Part shown: positions 1 through 10,649 of the stretch, piece after piece | Numbering within the stretch: position 1 is the first letter of the stretch | Layout of the letters: the number at the start of each line of letters is the position of its first letter | From: Boletus sp. NGJ | Lineage: Eukaryota; Basidiomycota; Agaricomycetes; Boletales; Boletaceae | Direction of reading: 5' to 3' | Assembly: GCA_019096195.1 (NCBI GenBank) | Contig: JAGTXK010000091.1 | Coordinates: forward strand, 558,001-622,000 | Length of the DNA stretch: 64,000 bases | Position numbers and translations under genes: made by a program | The notes under the pieces: model-generated | What the model saw: only the letters and a program-made list of their open reading frames with translations | What the model was told of the DNA's origin: nothing | Databases searched by the model: none

Positions 1-126
1 TGCGCTTACTAAAGATTGTAGGACACTCTGACGTCAGAGAATCCTCCGAGACATATCCCGTGGACATGCGAGAGGCCTGCTACGGAAAAGAAATGGATTG
101 CAGAAGGCTCCATATTTCCAGCTGCC

Positions 127-1515
127 GTGGTCAAGTCTTGTAATGACCAACAACATTTGCGTGTTATTGATACGAACAGATCGTCGGCTCTTGCTGACCA
201 TGTGCCTTATTCGGGAGAGTTGTGCGCATCTGCTCCTATTCATCTATCGACAGAATCCCACGTCAAGTCCGCGGACGCCGATCCTGGAATCATCCGCGGC
301 GAGTCAAAGATCTCGCAGACCCCGCGCCGTATCGTAAGGGCTCCACAGGCACCTTCACCCCCGACCTTGCTTCCCTCTGCACCCCCGATTCAAACGACAT
401 CAACTACACCTGACGTGCCCCTAGCTGCGCGCCGTGGAAAGTCATTAAGTGGTTTGAAGGTGAAAGGAAGCGTTATCGAACAATTGGAATACCCAGACAT
501 CCCGACTGCCTTTCGGGGCTCCCCAGGTGTTTGGTCGCCTGGATTCGACACCTTCCATGTCCCGTCCCTTACGGACCATCGGAGCATGCTCTTGGACCTC
601 CGGTCAAAATGCGCTGCGCTTGGGAATGGGGTGTCGACTTACATCCAGGAACCGCTATATCCACAGACAGAGATGACTCGTACCCCGCCCAGTGCCGACG
701 AATGGACGTTTGCTCAGGGACTTGCTACCTTCGACAACAACCTCTCGGGATCGATCGACACTCAAGTCCCTTGGGAGATCGTTGCCGATACGAGTATTTT
801 CCTTCCTGATGACTCTTCAACGCCTGCAAAGAGCCCTAGCTTTACTGCGCGCCTCGGATTTGCACCTCGTTTTCATTCGATGCTTGCATTACAATCGCCC
901 GTCAGCCGCGCTAGTAATCCTCCAGCAGATCCGTTGCCGCCTCGTCCCGCTCTCATCAGTCCATCGACACCCCCGAGCGTAAGAGGTATCTTGAAGAAAG
1001 CCAAGAGCGTTCGTTTCGAGGATATGATCACCCTGGAATCCCAGAGCCATACTTCGCCTGTTGTCTCCCCTCCGCAAGCTCCACCGGAACGTCCTCCGCC
1101 ACCGTCTTCGGCCATTTCCTCCGAGAGGCCATGCACACCGATGCCGCACACATCCAGTGCCCCAGCCCCGGTTAGGGAAATGCCAGTGCTTGGAAAGAAT
1201 GTTCAGGAGAAGAAGCCCGCTCCTAGATCTCGACTGCCTCCCAAGCGGACCAAAGCGAACAGAAAGCTTGAATCCACACAGCCCAGTGCTGGTAAGACAC
1301 CCGAAACTTCCAAACCATCCTCCGCAACAACCTCGATTGAGCGTCCCCGTCGAACCGCGCATGTCAAAGAGAACACGAACGCAGTAGCAGTTCCTCAGGC
1401 TCAAGCGAAACAGAAGGGATTGCCCATCACTGAGACCGATGTGCGGAGAGGGATTGAAGGTACTACGAAGAGTCGACTCTCAACACCGCTACGGAATATC
1501 TTTCGGTTCAGATAG
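127..1515 (+). CDS. Disordered protein with PP1-docking motifs
   Basis: This is an open frame of up to 462 codons ending in TAG at 1513-1515. I do not recognise a family. The product is Pro/Ser/Thr-rich and probably mostly disordered. The stretch from about nt 420 to 800 is less repetitive and may hold the only folded or conserved part. At nt 985-1017 it encodes GILKK followed closely by KSVRF. That pairs a SILK-type and an RVxF-type motif, the classic combination for docking protein phosphatase 1 (family knowledge). The tail is basic and ends in RNIFRFR. The first 100 or so codons are weak, so the true start may be a later Met or an upstream exon outside the window. A phosphatase-regulator role is inference from the motifs only. 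Confidence 0.6.
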   Translation: MVKSCNDQQHLRVIDTNRSSALADHVPYSGELCASAPIHLSTESHVKSADADPGIIRGESKISQTPRRIVRAPQAPSPPTLLPSAPPIQTTSTTPDVPLAARRGKSLSGLKVKGSVIEQLEYPDIPTAFRGSPGVWSPGFDTFHVPSLTDHRSMLLDLRSKCAALGNGVSTYIQEPLYPQTEMTRTPPSADEWTFAQGLATFDNNLSGSIDTQVPWEIVADTSIFLPDDSSTPAKSPSFTARLGFAPRFHSMLALQSPVSRASNPPADPLPPRPALISPSTPPSVRGILKKAKSVRFEDMITLESQSHTSPVVSPPQAPPERPPPPSSAISSERPCTPMPHTSSAPAPVREMPVLGKNVQEKKPAPRSRLPPKRTKANRKLESTQPSAGKTPETSKPSSATTSIERPRRTAHVKENTNAVAVPQAQAKQKGLPITETDVRRGIEGTTKSRLSTPLRNIFRFR

Positions 1516-1651
1516 CGACATTATGGATTATATATGGCATGTTTCACGCTCCCTCTACGACACACTCCTTGAGAATTATACGCTCGTTTCGTGTTCTGCT
1601 AAATTAGACTTTGCGGGTGAAATCGTTTATCGGAGAGAGTTCTGAGCTATC

Positions 1652-1732
1652 GGCCTGGTGGTCTAGTAGTATGATTCCTTGTTAGGGTTGCCTGAATCGA
1701 GGAGGTCCCGGGTTCAATTCCCGGCCAGGCCC
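1652..1732 (+). tRNA. tRNA-Pro (AGG) with 9-nt intron
   Basis: A cloverleaf can be drawn by hand. The acceptor pairs GGCCTGG with CCAGGCC, with discriminator C. The D arm starts GTCTAGTAG, and the T arm is CCGGG-TTCAATT-CCCGG. The anticodon stem pairs CCTTG (1677-1681) with CGAGG (1698-1702), leaving a 16-nt loop. A normal 7-nt loop with anticodon AGG (1684-1686) requires a 9-nt intron at 1688-1696 after position 37. The mature tRNA is 72 nt. The intron contains CCT, which can pair with the anticodon as in other pre-tRNAs. A Pol III stop (TTTTT, 1748-1752) follows. A second copy lies at 24869-24949. Confidence 0.93.
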
Positions 1733-1747
1733 GTGGCACAGCGATTA

Positions 1748-1752
1748 TTTTT
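1748..1752 (+). terminator. Pol III T-run after tRNA-Pro
   Basis: Five T residues lie 16 bp past the tRNA 3' end, the expected RNA polymerase III termination signal. Confidence 0.6.
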
Positions 1753-2642
1753 CCCGCTACGGTAGTAGTGGGTTTTTTCACCCCCCCCCCCCTCTCAAGT
1801 CCATTTGGCGGGAATTTGCACGTTCCTGTCCGCAGTCTGTGTGTCTGTTTGTCTGCTTGTGTAATCAATGAATGTCTCAGATTCATAAGATATTTGTAAG
1901 TATGCGATATGGCCTCCAGTCGGTATCTCCCTCTTTTTTTCCCCACATTCTTACAGTACAATGGGCTGGTCACCTACCAAAAACCTACCATGAAAGTGTT
2001 TGATTATGTCGTGAGTGGTGTTTGAGGTAATCTCTTACCAGGCACTTAATGTTCTTGTGGCACAGAGTGCCACATGGTATTGATTTGGATGTAAACATGC
2101 ATCTGTTTTTGGTGTTGTCTGACATGGTTACTGGGGAAACCTGTGCTTGTGCTCATACAGTCATATCAACTATTTCCATGCCAGTCACTTCCAACAATGC
2201 TGATGCTGATGAAATACATGCTTTGGCTAAAAACCAGCTGCAGTATGATCTTCAATGTGTTGCCAATTGGAGATGGATGTTGGTGTTTCCTGTGGATGTA
2301 CATGTCTTGCATGAATCTTGTAAGTTGCATGGAATACATGCTTGTTTTCTTGACAGTGATGTGTGCTGTTTTAATTGGTTAGTCAATCATTTGTTCACAG
2401 GGGTGTGTGCACACATTTGAGATGAGTCCATATCTTGTCTAGGTTTGTATGAAGATTCTGCTTGTGCAGTTGTTAAGTTGGAAATGGAGACTGCTTTGAG
2501 AATTGTGCGTCATGTACTTGACTGTGTTTTGTCCCAGCTCACTTTTTATTCCTCTGAATCACCACATGGGCTAAGGAGTCTATTGAACAATTTGTACCCA
2601 ATGCTCAGTGGGCGGTGAGCCTAGCCTTCTGACCGTAGCGGG
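1753..2642. repeat. AT-rich island bounded by 11-bp inverted repeats
   Basis: CCCGCTACGGT at 1753-1763 is repeated exactly inverted at 2632-2642. The 890 bp between them is clearly more AT-rich and TG-rich than neighbouring genes and holds no convincing protein. The left copy starts right after the Pol III T-run of the tRNA and itself forms an imperfect palindrome (CCCGCTAC-ggta-GTAGTGGG). A C12 run lies at 1781-1792. It could be a decayed non-autonomous DNA element inserted beside the tRNA gene. I see no clear target-site duplication, so the call is tentative. Confidence 0.25.
2056..2074. repeat. Perfect hairpin, 8-bp arms
   Basis: TGTGGCAC is followed by the 3-nt loop AGA and then GTGCCACA. 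It lies in the gene-free AT-rich island. No function can be assigned. Confidence 0.5.
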
Positions 2643-3388
2643 TATTGCCATGTATGTGGCCTTTCACGATTATACCAGGAACATTACAGTAATGCATGAA
2701 GTTGACATGGCATAATACAGGACACAATGAGAACATTTATCAGGCGAGCAACTCAACTTGAAGCATACTAATACAAATGTGCCAACTTGTCCATAGTGCC
2801 TTGTAAGTGCTGTACAGGACAGTACTATGGACAACTTTCAGACAGAAGCCTGCACTTGGAGAGGCTACTCCTCCTAGCTCCGACTCGGGCTCCCTCCGAG
2901 CCCTTGACCTGCACAGCCACATTGTCCAATGACTATGCCAGCCAACTCCGAGCATCCTTGGTTTCCATTGTGTTCACCTTAATTCGTGCCAGCTGGTTCT
3001 CTCGCATGTATTGAAACTAAGGTGAACATGCCAAATATGCTCAATTGTGAGGCTCTTCAAGTCCATCATCAGTCCGTGATTTCTCTCCATCCCACAAAAT
3101 ATATGTTACAGTACTTAGTTCTGATGCTTGACACCATCGATGCTTGTTATGTGTTCATGAACATCAGTGACTATTTCAACTCAATGTTAGATCGCCGGAA
3201 ATGCTCATCTGCACACAAGAAGCTTTAGTAACAGTGTGGTCGGAGTTCGCTGGAATCCACAAGCAGAGCCTCTTGGTCATCACCACTCAGAGGCAAGTTC
3301 AGCTCCACATTCTTTCGGACAAAATTCAACGACGGGTAACAGGCATGAAAGGTGTTAATACCGTGACATATTGTTACATATCGACCAT
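2643..3388. other. Gene-free stretch with two inverted repeats
   Basis: No convincing gene is visible here. TTGTCCATAGT (2787-2797) is repeated inverted at 2824-2834 around a GC-richer centre. GTTCACCTTA (about 2972-2982) is repeated inverted at 3018-3027. The sequence probably includes the 3' flank of the glutathione transferase gene. Confidence 0.4.
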
Positions 3389-4185
3389 CTACACGGAAGC
3401 ATAGCCCGCCTTTTCCAAGTTCTCAAGGTAGGTCGCCCATCGCCCATTGTGCCACGTCGCGACGTTATTTCCCCAGATGACCTTGGTGACCTTGATCCAA
3501 GTGAGCCAGCCGGCAAGGACAGCATCTGCGTACGAGGCGGTGTTGCCAAGCACAAACTTGCCATCACTCTTCGCCAACCAATTATCGACCTGAGCGAGCC
3601 CCTCCTTTCCCTTTGCCAGATCAGCATCACGCTTCGGACCCTCTGGCGAAAACGCCTCAATCTTTTGACCAAACTTGGCCTCCCGAGTCGCCCTAAAGTA
3701 TTTCTCGCTGGGAGGGTTCAGGATGAAACAGCTGATTGCGAGCTGCAACGGCAGGATCCCGCCGATGGCGCCGACGACACTGCTCTCAAAGGCTTCGACG
3801 AGCGGCTTCGTGCCAGAGGGGAAGAGGGTGTTTCCGTTTGGGTAAGTGGCATCGAGGTATTCGGCGATGAGGAACGAGTCGGCGATGACCTTGCCGGTGT
3901 TGGGGTCGTTGATGATGGGGAGGGTATATGCCGGCGTGCCATCGTCCTTGGTGCCGGTGGCAGGTGCACCGATCTTCTTGGCGAGGGACTCAATGTCTGG
4001 GTACTCCACCCACTCGGTCTTGTAGGGGACACCCTTGATATTCAGTGCGTATCTGCGGGCTGTGTTTAGCGCCACGATGTTCCCAGGGAAAAAGGTTGGT
4101 CTCACCTCGTCTTCCATGTGTTGGGGGACCATGCGTTGACGCCGAGTTTGCTGGGGATATCGTAAAAGATGATTGGAGAGGACAT
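3389..4185 (-). CDS. GSTFuA-like glutathione S-transferase
   Basis: There are two exons: 4185-4106, a 53-bp intron (4053-4105, GTGAG...CAG), and 4052-3389. They join in frame to 247 aa. The N-terminal thioredoxin-like domain carries the AWSPNTWKTR segment typical of fungal GSTFuA/etherase-like transferases, where the Ser is expected to act on glutathione (family knowledge). A helical C-terminal GST domain follows. The protein is cytosolic with no signal peptide. These enzymes conjugate or bind wood-derived aromatics and other xenobiotics in wood- and litter-degrading fungi. The Met at 4185 was chosen because it restores the conserved PIIFYDIPS start of the fold. The longer uninterrupted frame starting at 4132 is just intron read-through. 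A TATATAA box lies 41 bp upstream. Confidence 0.9.
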
Positions 4186-4225
4186 TGTGAATTGAAGGAT
4201 GCCTGGGACGAAGGCAAGGTCTGGG

Positions 4226-4232
4226 TTATATA
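4226..4232 (-). promoter_or_regulatory. Candidate TATA box of the GST gene
   Basis: TATATAA on the minus strand lies 41 bp upstream of the GST start codon. A second ATTTATAA lies at about 4246-4253. The position suits a short 5' leader. Confidence 0.4.
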
Positions 4233-4478
4233 CGGCTCAGAGACCTTATAAATCAGTGTATCTCCATGCTATGTTTATCGCTCTATCATGGACACGGGAT
4301 ACCCATTGTTTTCCTCGCTGGTCAGACTTGGGAACAGAAAGAAGCACCCTCGAGAAAATCCCGAATCGTGCAGACGGTGGTATGAACGTGTGGTTCTTAT
4401 ACAGCCTGCAATCTGAATCTTCCCAGGTTCTTGGGCCTTATGACTAACCCAAAAACTATTCTTATATCGGCCCGTCCT

Positions 4479-6616
4479 TTAACGGCCTCCACGTCCACGG
4501 CGCCATCCATGCATCGTTCCCCTTCCAGCAAAACCAACACGAAATACCGACGACGTGGGCGTACCCCACTCTCCACGGTGCTCGATCGATGTAGACGGTC
4601 CAGGACCAGAGGGGAATCCTCCTGGCATCGGAACTGCGTCTTCCTCGTCATTTGGGTCATTCGGCTTGATAGACACGGTTTGCGAAATCAAGACTACGTC
4701 ACAAAAGACACTCGTACCTCTAAATCAATGACCAATGCCCCCATATGCCATCCCGCAGACGTTGCCGCGAAGCAGAATCTCTTTTTGTTTCGCTTTTCTT
4801 CGTGGTCAAACCTGACTTCGGTTGGCTCCGTCACAGCGGGGGGGAATGATCTCCACTGCAGAGCATGTTGCCGCTGCTGTTCGGTTCGGTAGCCTCCCGG
4901 CCGACCAGGTTCAATTGCCGTGGGATCACCGAGGCCGAGAGCTCCGCAAGAGTATGACCCCCAGGTCAGGAGCTTTCCTGTGGACGTCAAGGCGCCAAAA
5001 TGCCAGTCACCAAGGACAACGGATATGATGTATCTATTCTGCAGAGCCGGGAGGACGAGGGGCTCAGTATTCGGATGAGTTTCATGCGACCCCATGAGCA
5101 CGACAGAAGACGGTCCAGTAGAGTAGGCTACGAATGTTTCAAACTGTGCAGAAATCTACCACTTGTCAGCTCAGCGCATCACAGCAGTGGCTCTCCCTTG
5201 ACTTACATGGGTGATGCGTACGTCTTCCAACAAAGACAAGTCCGGAGACGCAGATGTGACGTGTTGTTTAATTTTCTCCGACTCCGAAAACTGAGGCAGC
5301 TAAGGCATGTTAATCAGCATAAAAAGATGAGCAGAACCGGCCCGAGATCGACACACATATGCCCATCCCTCTAGTCTGGCTGTATCGCTCGTTTGGACCA
5401 ACATCTTGACGACATGACCGCGGTTCGTCAGGCCAATAAGATGGCTATCCAGGGCAGCGATCTTCACGAGGTAGACATCAATGTCTTCAGCATAGGTTCC
5501 ATCCAGCTTGGGCAACCGAGGTAGTTCGGGAAGTCTGTAAGGGTCTTTGTACAGCTCCCAGTGAGCGCACGGGATTATTCCGTTTTCCGTCGGATGGGCG
5601 TGTAACCCTTCCTGGTCCATGGCATCATTGCGAGCATCGATCAGCTGCTTCATGTCACCGTTCAGCGGCCACCAAACAAAAACGTCTCCGCCCTTGGTGA
5701 GAACTGAAGAAAAGTTCCACCCAGACTCTACCTGCGCTGGGGTCGAGTCTGGGGTAGTGCCATCCAAGAGAGGGGTCACCAGTCGGAATGGACGACCGAA
5801 GCTCAGGAAATTCCAAACATTCAGGTTGTCGTCAAGGCTGGTAGCGTGTAACCTTCCGCAGCTGTCAGCAGGGCGTGTGAGAACAATACAAGTTGCGGAC
5901 GGGCGGCTGCTTGCCTAATGGCACGCATTGCAGCAGGCAAATTAAGTTTCATTGGCGTGTGTGCGGACTTTCCTGGCGCGGAAAAACCGTCCCTTTGGAG
6001 AGCATGGCCAGCGCCATTCAATGTGCCTTTGCGTTGAAGGCAGGATTAATAGAAACCAGAATCGGAGTTGGGAAAGGGATGACCTACCCCATGCATACAT
6101 ATTTCCCTTTGAATCGAGAGCGAAGAAGCACCTGAAAGGTATCTAAAAAATATTTTCTTTGGAGACATACTTGTCGACGTACATTCCGGCTGCGGCTATA
6201 TGCACGATGCGAACACCGTTACCGAACCGAAGTTCGACTGGAAAGGGTACATCGCGGATGCTGGAGCGCGGTAATTGTAGCCTTCCCAGCCTCCCTTGGG
6301 AGGATTCCCTGGTGTGGCAACGGCGAGGTTAAGAGAAGGCGTGGATGACGGTGGATCGGAATAATCCTCACCCCCACACGTAGGTACGTGGACGGCTCAA
6401 ACCTTGATAGATGAATTTCCAGCCGGTGGAGCGCGCAGTGCCTTCGTCTGAGAAGTTGAAATCTTGTTGAAGCTTTCTCTTCCAGAACGTGTCGTCATTA
6501 CAAAGGGAGGCGAAGAATTGATTAGTGCATCCAAGACGGAGAAGATCTGGAACGCGGAGGGACGGCAGCAAATTGTCCAGCAATACTTCTACGGGGATGT
6601 CTTGAAGCGTGAACAT
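4479..6616 (-). CDS. F-box / RCC1-repeat protein (SAF1-like)
   Basis: This multi-exon gene starts at the Met at 6616. The first exon encodes an F-box (IPVEVLLDNLLPSLRVPDLL, residues 6-25, then the typical FWK). RCC1-type blade segments follow across several exons: the ELRFGNGVRIVHIAAAGM region near 6190-6250, LHATSLDDNLNVW near 5830-5860, and blades at 5779-5300 and 5101-4700. The last exon is probably 4691-4479 (FRVGFAGRG tail), but its 5' junction is unclear. F-box proteins bind Skp1 and deliver substrates to SCF ubiquitin ligases. This F-box plus beta-propeller layout matches yeast Saf1, which targets vacuolar/lysosomal hydrolase precursors (family knowledge). The substrate here is unknown. 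The first intron starts GTGAGG just after the VWG at about 6370. Confidence 0.8.
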
Positions 6617-8796
6617 GGCTTCCAGACGATGGTGGTCGAGCAGGAACAAGACAGGGGGGCGCAGACACGTAGTCCGTGCGCAGTGGGCACTACGGCGAAC
6701 GACGCCCAATACCGGAGTCAGAGCATAGCCACATGGAATATTGTAATTCAGTGGTGAAACGCAGAGTACAAATTATTAAATTGCTTGACGTAAGCTTGTA
6801 CGCGGTGACACGGAGCCCAGGCGCTCCTTGTCGGATTGCCCCGCTGTGATTTTCTATTGTCTATGCTTCTGATCGTCACAGATTCGTATACCGACTCTCC
6901 GTATAGCTCCCTTTGACAAATAAGCGTCGCCTGCACAAAAGGAAGCCCAGAGCTAAATGGAGTGGGAATATAATCTCAGCAACACAAAGTTTCTTTCAAC
7001 TTGGGGCCGGGCCGGGGAAATCAAGAATGGGCGTATGCCGATGGAATAGCGGATCCACGTGATTCAGATGCCGCCAAGGACAGATAAGATTGCGAATGCC
7101 CCCGCCGTCTTCATAGGTGGGAGGCGAACCAATAGCCCGTGGTGTGGGAGTCGGGACAATGTCGCTTGTCGTTCCCACGGTGGCACAGATCCCGGCGCAA
7201 GGAAGTCGACAAGTCGTCAATGCCACTCCTCCGAAACGCCACAAAGCACAGCTCGGCGACATTTTCGGCAGCAGATCGCTACTGAATCCTGGAAGAGAGA
7301 CAAGCGATACCTCGCGGCACCCGACGGGGACCCGTACTGCACAAAGCAACATACCTTGAAAAAGTGCAAAAATGTTTAAAATGTGTTGAGAAGCTTGCTC
7401 GTGCCGTAAAATTTGTTAGGACTTACATACGACGGTTCGGCCGGTTCCATTATTCGTACAAGAATTCTTCTCGGTAATTCGACAGACCACCGTGGTGCGA
7501 TAACTCTGGGGCCCTGCAGTGATGTCGCCCGGCTTGAAGGACCACATGATCATGCTTCGTAAATCTATTCTTTTGCAGTCCAGAAGATGCACGCAAATGG
7601 CGTTAACACGAGGGAACCGAGTACGGATCGACGCTTAGGGGGAGATACGAATCCGCGGACACGATATCCCCTACCAGTGAAATATCACTGACCGTTGCGG
7701 AGAACGCTATTTTAAATTCTGGGATCCGATGTATAGGTGGCAATCACCTCGAGGTGAAATCAATAGGCTGTCACAGGGAATGGTCATGCGTAAGTTATCA
7801 TAGACCCCACACGCATGGATGCATCACGTACAGCTGAGGTTCTTCTGGGAATCTGATAATCGCGCGGCAGTGGCAGGGTCTCGTGAGAGCAGACGGCACA
7901 CACCGAGTCCGTACTTCCTGGTTGGGTCAGTGGGCCTTGGTCTTCCGTGCTCGGCTGCGCTACATTCTCCGGCGCAAAATCAGTTACGTCTACCTTTGAG
8001 CGCTTGCGTGCTTGAGCGACAACCAGCAAGTATCCTCGTCTTACATCCACATGGTTGAACAAGCTGGTGCCCAGCCAAACCTCTTCAAGTGCATGTATGC
8101 AGCTATTGGTCCAAGCCTCGTGGAAGCAGGTGTCCTGCGAGTAAAGGATGCCCAATCAAGGTTGGGTTTATCTCGGACGTTCAACACTCACATTGCACTT
8201 ATTACGGACGAGTTGCGGCGCACATTGGTGCGCTCCGATCGCGATAGAACCGTAGAAGCTGGGATGACCATTCCGGGCGCACGGCGAGCTTGCAACTGCT
8301 GTGCCAGACCCTAGCTACCATCGGACATTAATGAGAACAGCAGCCTAGTTGGTACCACGTACGAGGCGATTCGGGGGGGTGGAGCTCTGTTGAAACAGGT
8401 TCGTGGTTGGAACGATGCTGAATCACATCCATCCTTATCCAGATCCATATGTAATTATGTGGATAAAACTCTGCCTTGCAACCCCAGTAGCGACGTGACT
8501 CGACGTTAACATCTGGGATGAACATAAAGGTAATAAAATATGTCCACGTAAAAAAAAAAAAAACAAAGCTACCTATTATTCCCGTAGCGTAGCGAGGACT
8601 GCAACGAGATGAAGCGTTGAGTTTGGTCTAGGCTGAAGATGAGTTCCGGCCAGTGAGAACAAAACGAAGGGGTTTTTTTTTTTTTTCGCAGACGGTCATG
8701 ATGGTGTAAGGTGCACAGTGAATATTCGTGGGTGAGAACAACAGAGAGAGATAAAAAGAAACAAAATAAAGTCGGGCATGCTATGGACAAGGATGG
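6617..8796. other. 2.2 kb gap without a supported gene
   Basis: Only short, overlapping frames with no recognisable domain occur on either strand. It contains the promoter of the F-box gene and the 3' flank of the Con7-like gene, with homopolymer A and T runs near 8548 and 8681. A small secreted or non-coding gene cannot be excluded. Confidence 0.4.
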
Positions 8797-10404
8797 TCAT
8801 GACCGTGGTCGCCCTCTGTCGCCGTGGCTCGCGGGGCTCCCGTGACCAGGTCGTGGGCGGCTGTCATCACGATACAGACCGTAGGAATCGTAAGCATTAA
8901 AACCGGGGACAGCGCTCATCGAGGATGGTTCGTAGCCCGGTAGTGGCGTCAAGAGTGTACTATTTGGTGGTAGGCGATCCACAGGGATGTGAGATGTGCT
9001 CGCACCATGTGCATGAGGGTGTGGATATTGTATCCCGCTGTGCTGGTGGTGCGGAGAGACGAGCGAACTGTAACGTGATTTGCGAGGGTATGTATCTTGC
9101 TGGTGGGCAAAAGAGTCGTGAAGATCGTCTAGAGAACCAATAGGTTGTACTGATCGTTCGGGATGGTGAGCGTAGTCGACGGGGGGGCGGGGATTGTGGG
9201 ACTGAGGGTCTGCATCTGACATGGAGTGGCGAGAGGTATGATGCTGCGATGGTTGTTGATGTTGTATCAGATCGAGTGCTCTGGCTTCCGCTTCTTCCCT
9301 TTTCGCCTTACGCCACTGTTTGCGAAGCTCTTTGAATTCTAAAGGATTTGTCAGCATGGAGTGGTGTGTTCTGGGAGAGATACACTCACCATTGGGACTG
9401 CGCTTCGGGCCATGCTTCTGCATCGTGATGTGCGCATTCAGGTGGTTCAAGGTACCGTATGACTTTGTACAGTTCGGCCAAGAGCACTGGTACAAGCGTT
9501 CGATCTCGTCGTAACGCCTGCGCGGCCGCTTTTTCACGGCGTTTCCTGGCAAAGAGACAAAGGAGTATTGTTTGTTATTCGAGGGTGAACTCGGACCAGG
9601 GGGGGGTTGGTGCGTGGGGGGCGCGTTGGAGGAAGTGGATGTGCCGGTACCTGGAGATGATGGACCACAGTCGTCATGAAGAGGTCCAAGGATCGGGGTT
9701 GACATACCCATGAGAGGAGAGGTGTCACCACCGGCAAAGGTGGGGTTCAGGGGAGACGATGGTTCGCCTAGGTCGGCGGAATCGTAAGGATGTAACGGAA
9801 GTCGATTGTCTTGTTTCCACGGGGAGCGAGTGTCTGAAGAGCGATGGAGGGGAGAGGAGTGGGGGGCGTACGATCGCGGAGGCACGTACGAGTATTGGTG
9901 TTGGAGTTGGTGATATTGGGCGCTAGAGAGATCGGGTGTATTGGGAGGGTAACTGCTTGCTGTGCTACCACGCATGGCCGGTTCGGACATGCGGCGTTGG
10001 TCTAGGAGGGGATGCTGATTATGGGAGTATTTATCGCTACCCCGTAAATAGCGGTCCGCAAGGTTTGCGATTGAGTAACGGTCCATATTTGGAGTATAGG
10101 AATTTGCCGATGAGGCAAATTGAGTGATATGATGTGGTGCAGTGTAAGGGGGTTGAAATAATGAAGTAGGACGCGAGGTGGGAGGGAGGGAGTAGGGATG
10201 GGATGGTGGAAAACGAGACTGAGATGTATGGTCACGGGGACCGGAACGGGGGACATGCTCGAGGAGGACGGGAGAGTAACTCGGGCCCGACTGGGCTGCG
10301 GGACGTTGGGCCTTGTCCAGGATGGGGGCGGGGAGGAGGAGGAGGGCGCGAGGGAGGGTTTGGTGGACGAGAGCGAACAAGAAAAGCTGAACGTGAAGAG
10401 GCAT
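8797..10404 (-). CDS. Con7-like C2H2 zinc-finger transcription factor
   Basis: The frame is long, Pro/Ser/His-rich and mostly disordered, with one strongly conserved core around 9330-9560. A basic RRYDEIERLYQCSW lead is followed by a single C2H2 finger (CSWPNC...HLNAHITMQKH) and, after an intron, EFKELRKQWRKAKREE. This is the signature of Con7-type factors. In rice blast fungus Con7 controls conidium shape and infection genes (family knowledge). It is nuclear by inference. The intron at 9339-9389 is 51 nt, has no stop, and is framed by GTGAGT and TTTAG; removing it restores the conserved PNEFKE. The 5' end is uncertain: residues 1-30 look like intron translation. An alternative first exon at about 10640-10516 (MPGRSVV...) could splice from GTACGTATG into the frame near 10290. 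Confidence 0.8.
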   Translation of the reverse strand: MPLHVQLFLFALVHQTLPRALLLLPAPILDKAQRPAAQSGPSYSPVLLEHVPRSGPRDHTSQSRFPPSHPYSLPPTSRPTSLFQPPYTAPHHITQFASSANSYTPNMDRYSIANLADRYLRGSDKYSHNQHPLLDQRRMSEPAMRGSTASSYPPNTPDLSSAQYHQLQHQYSYVPPRSYAPHSSPLHRSSDTRSPWKQDNRLPLHPYDSADLGEPSSPLNPTFAGGDTSPLMGMSTPILGPLHDDCGPSSPGTGTSTSSNAPPTHQPPPGPSSPSNNKQYSFVSLPGNAVKKRPRRRYDEIERLYQCSWPNCTKSYGTLNHLNAHITMQKHGPKRSPNGECISPRTHHSMLTNPLEFKELRKQWRKAKREEAEARALDLIQHQQPSQHHTSRHSMSDADPQSHNPRPPVDYAHHPERSVQPIGSLDDLHDSFAHQQDTYPRKSRYSSLVSPHHQHSGIQYPHPHAHGASTSHIPVDRLPPNSTLLTPLPGYEPSSMSAVPGFNAYDSYGLYRDDSRPRPGHGSPASHGDRGRPRS

Positions 10405-10649
10405 GGATGCGAGAAAATGACGGACGAATGGATGTCAACGGAAGAAGAGATGACGAGAATGAATGATCGGTTCGATTCGAGGCAGGTCTGTCGACGCGTA
10501 TTTGGGGAAGAACATACGTACGCGGTTCGGTTCGATCCCGGTCCACGCGCACCATTCTCGCCGTCGTCGCGCCCGTCCAGCTGGCATAGGAGCGGTCGAG
10601 GTGCGGCCACGACAGAGCGCCCCGGCATATTCGTTGTTGACAGTGTCAA

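Noticed and set aside
1647-1973. Minus-strand frame overlapping the first tRNA, containing GIEPGTS
   Set aside because: That string is the usual antisense translation of a tRNA B box; the frame is an artefact of the tRNA gene.
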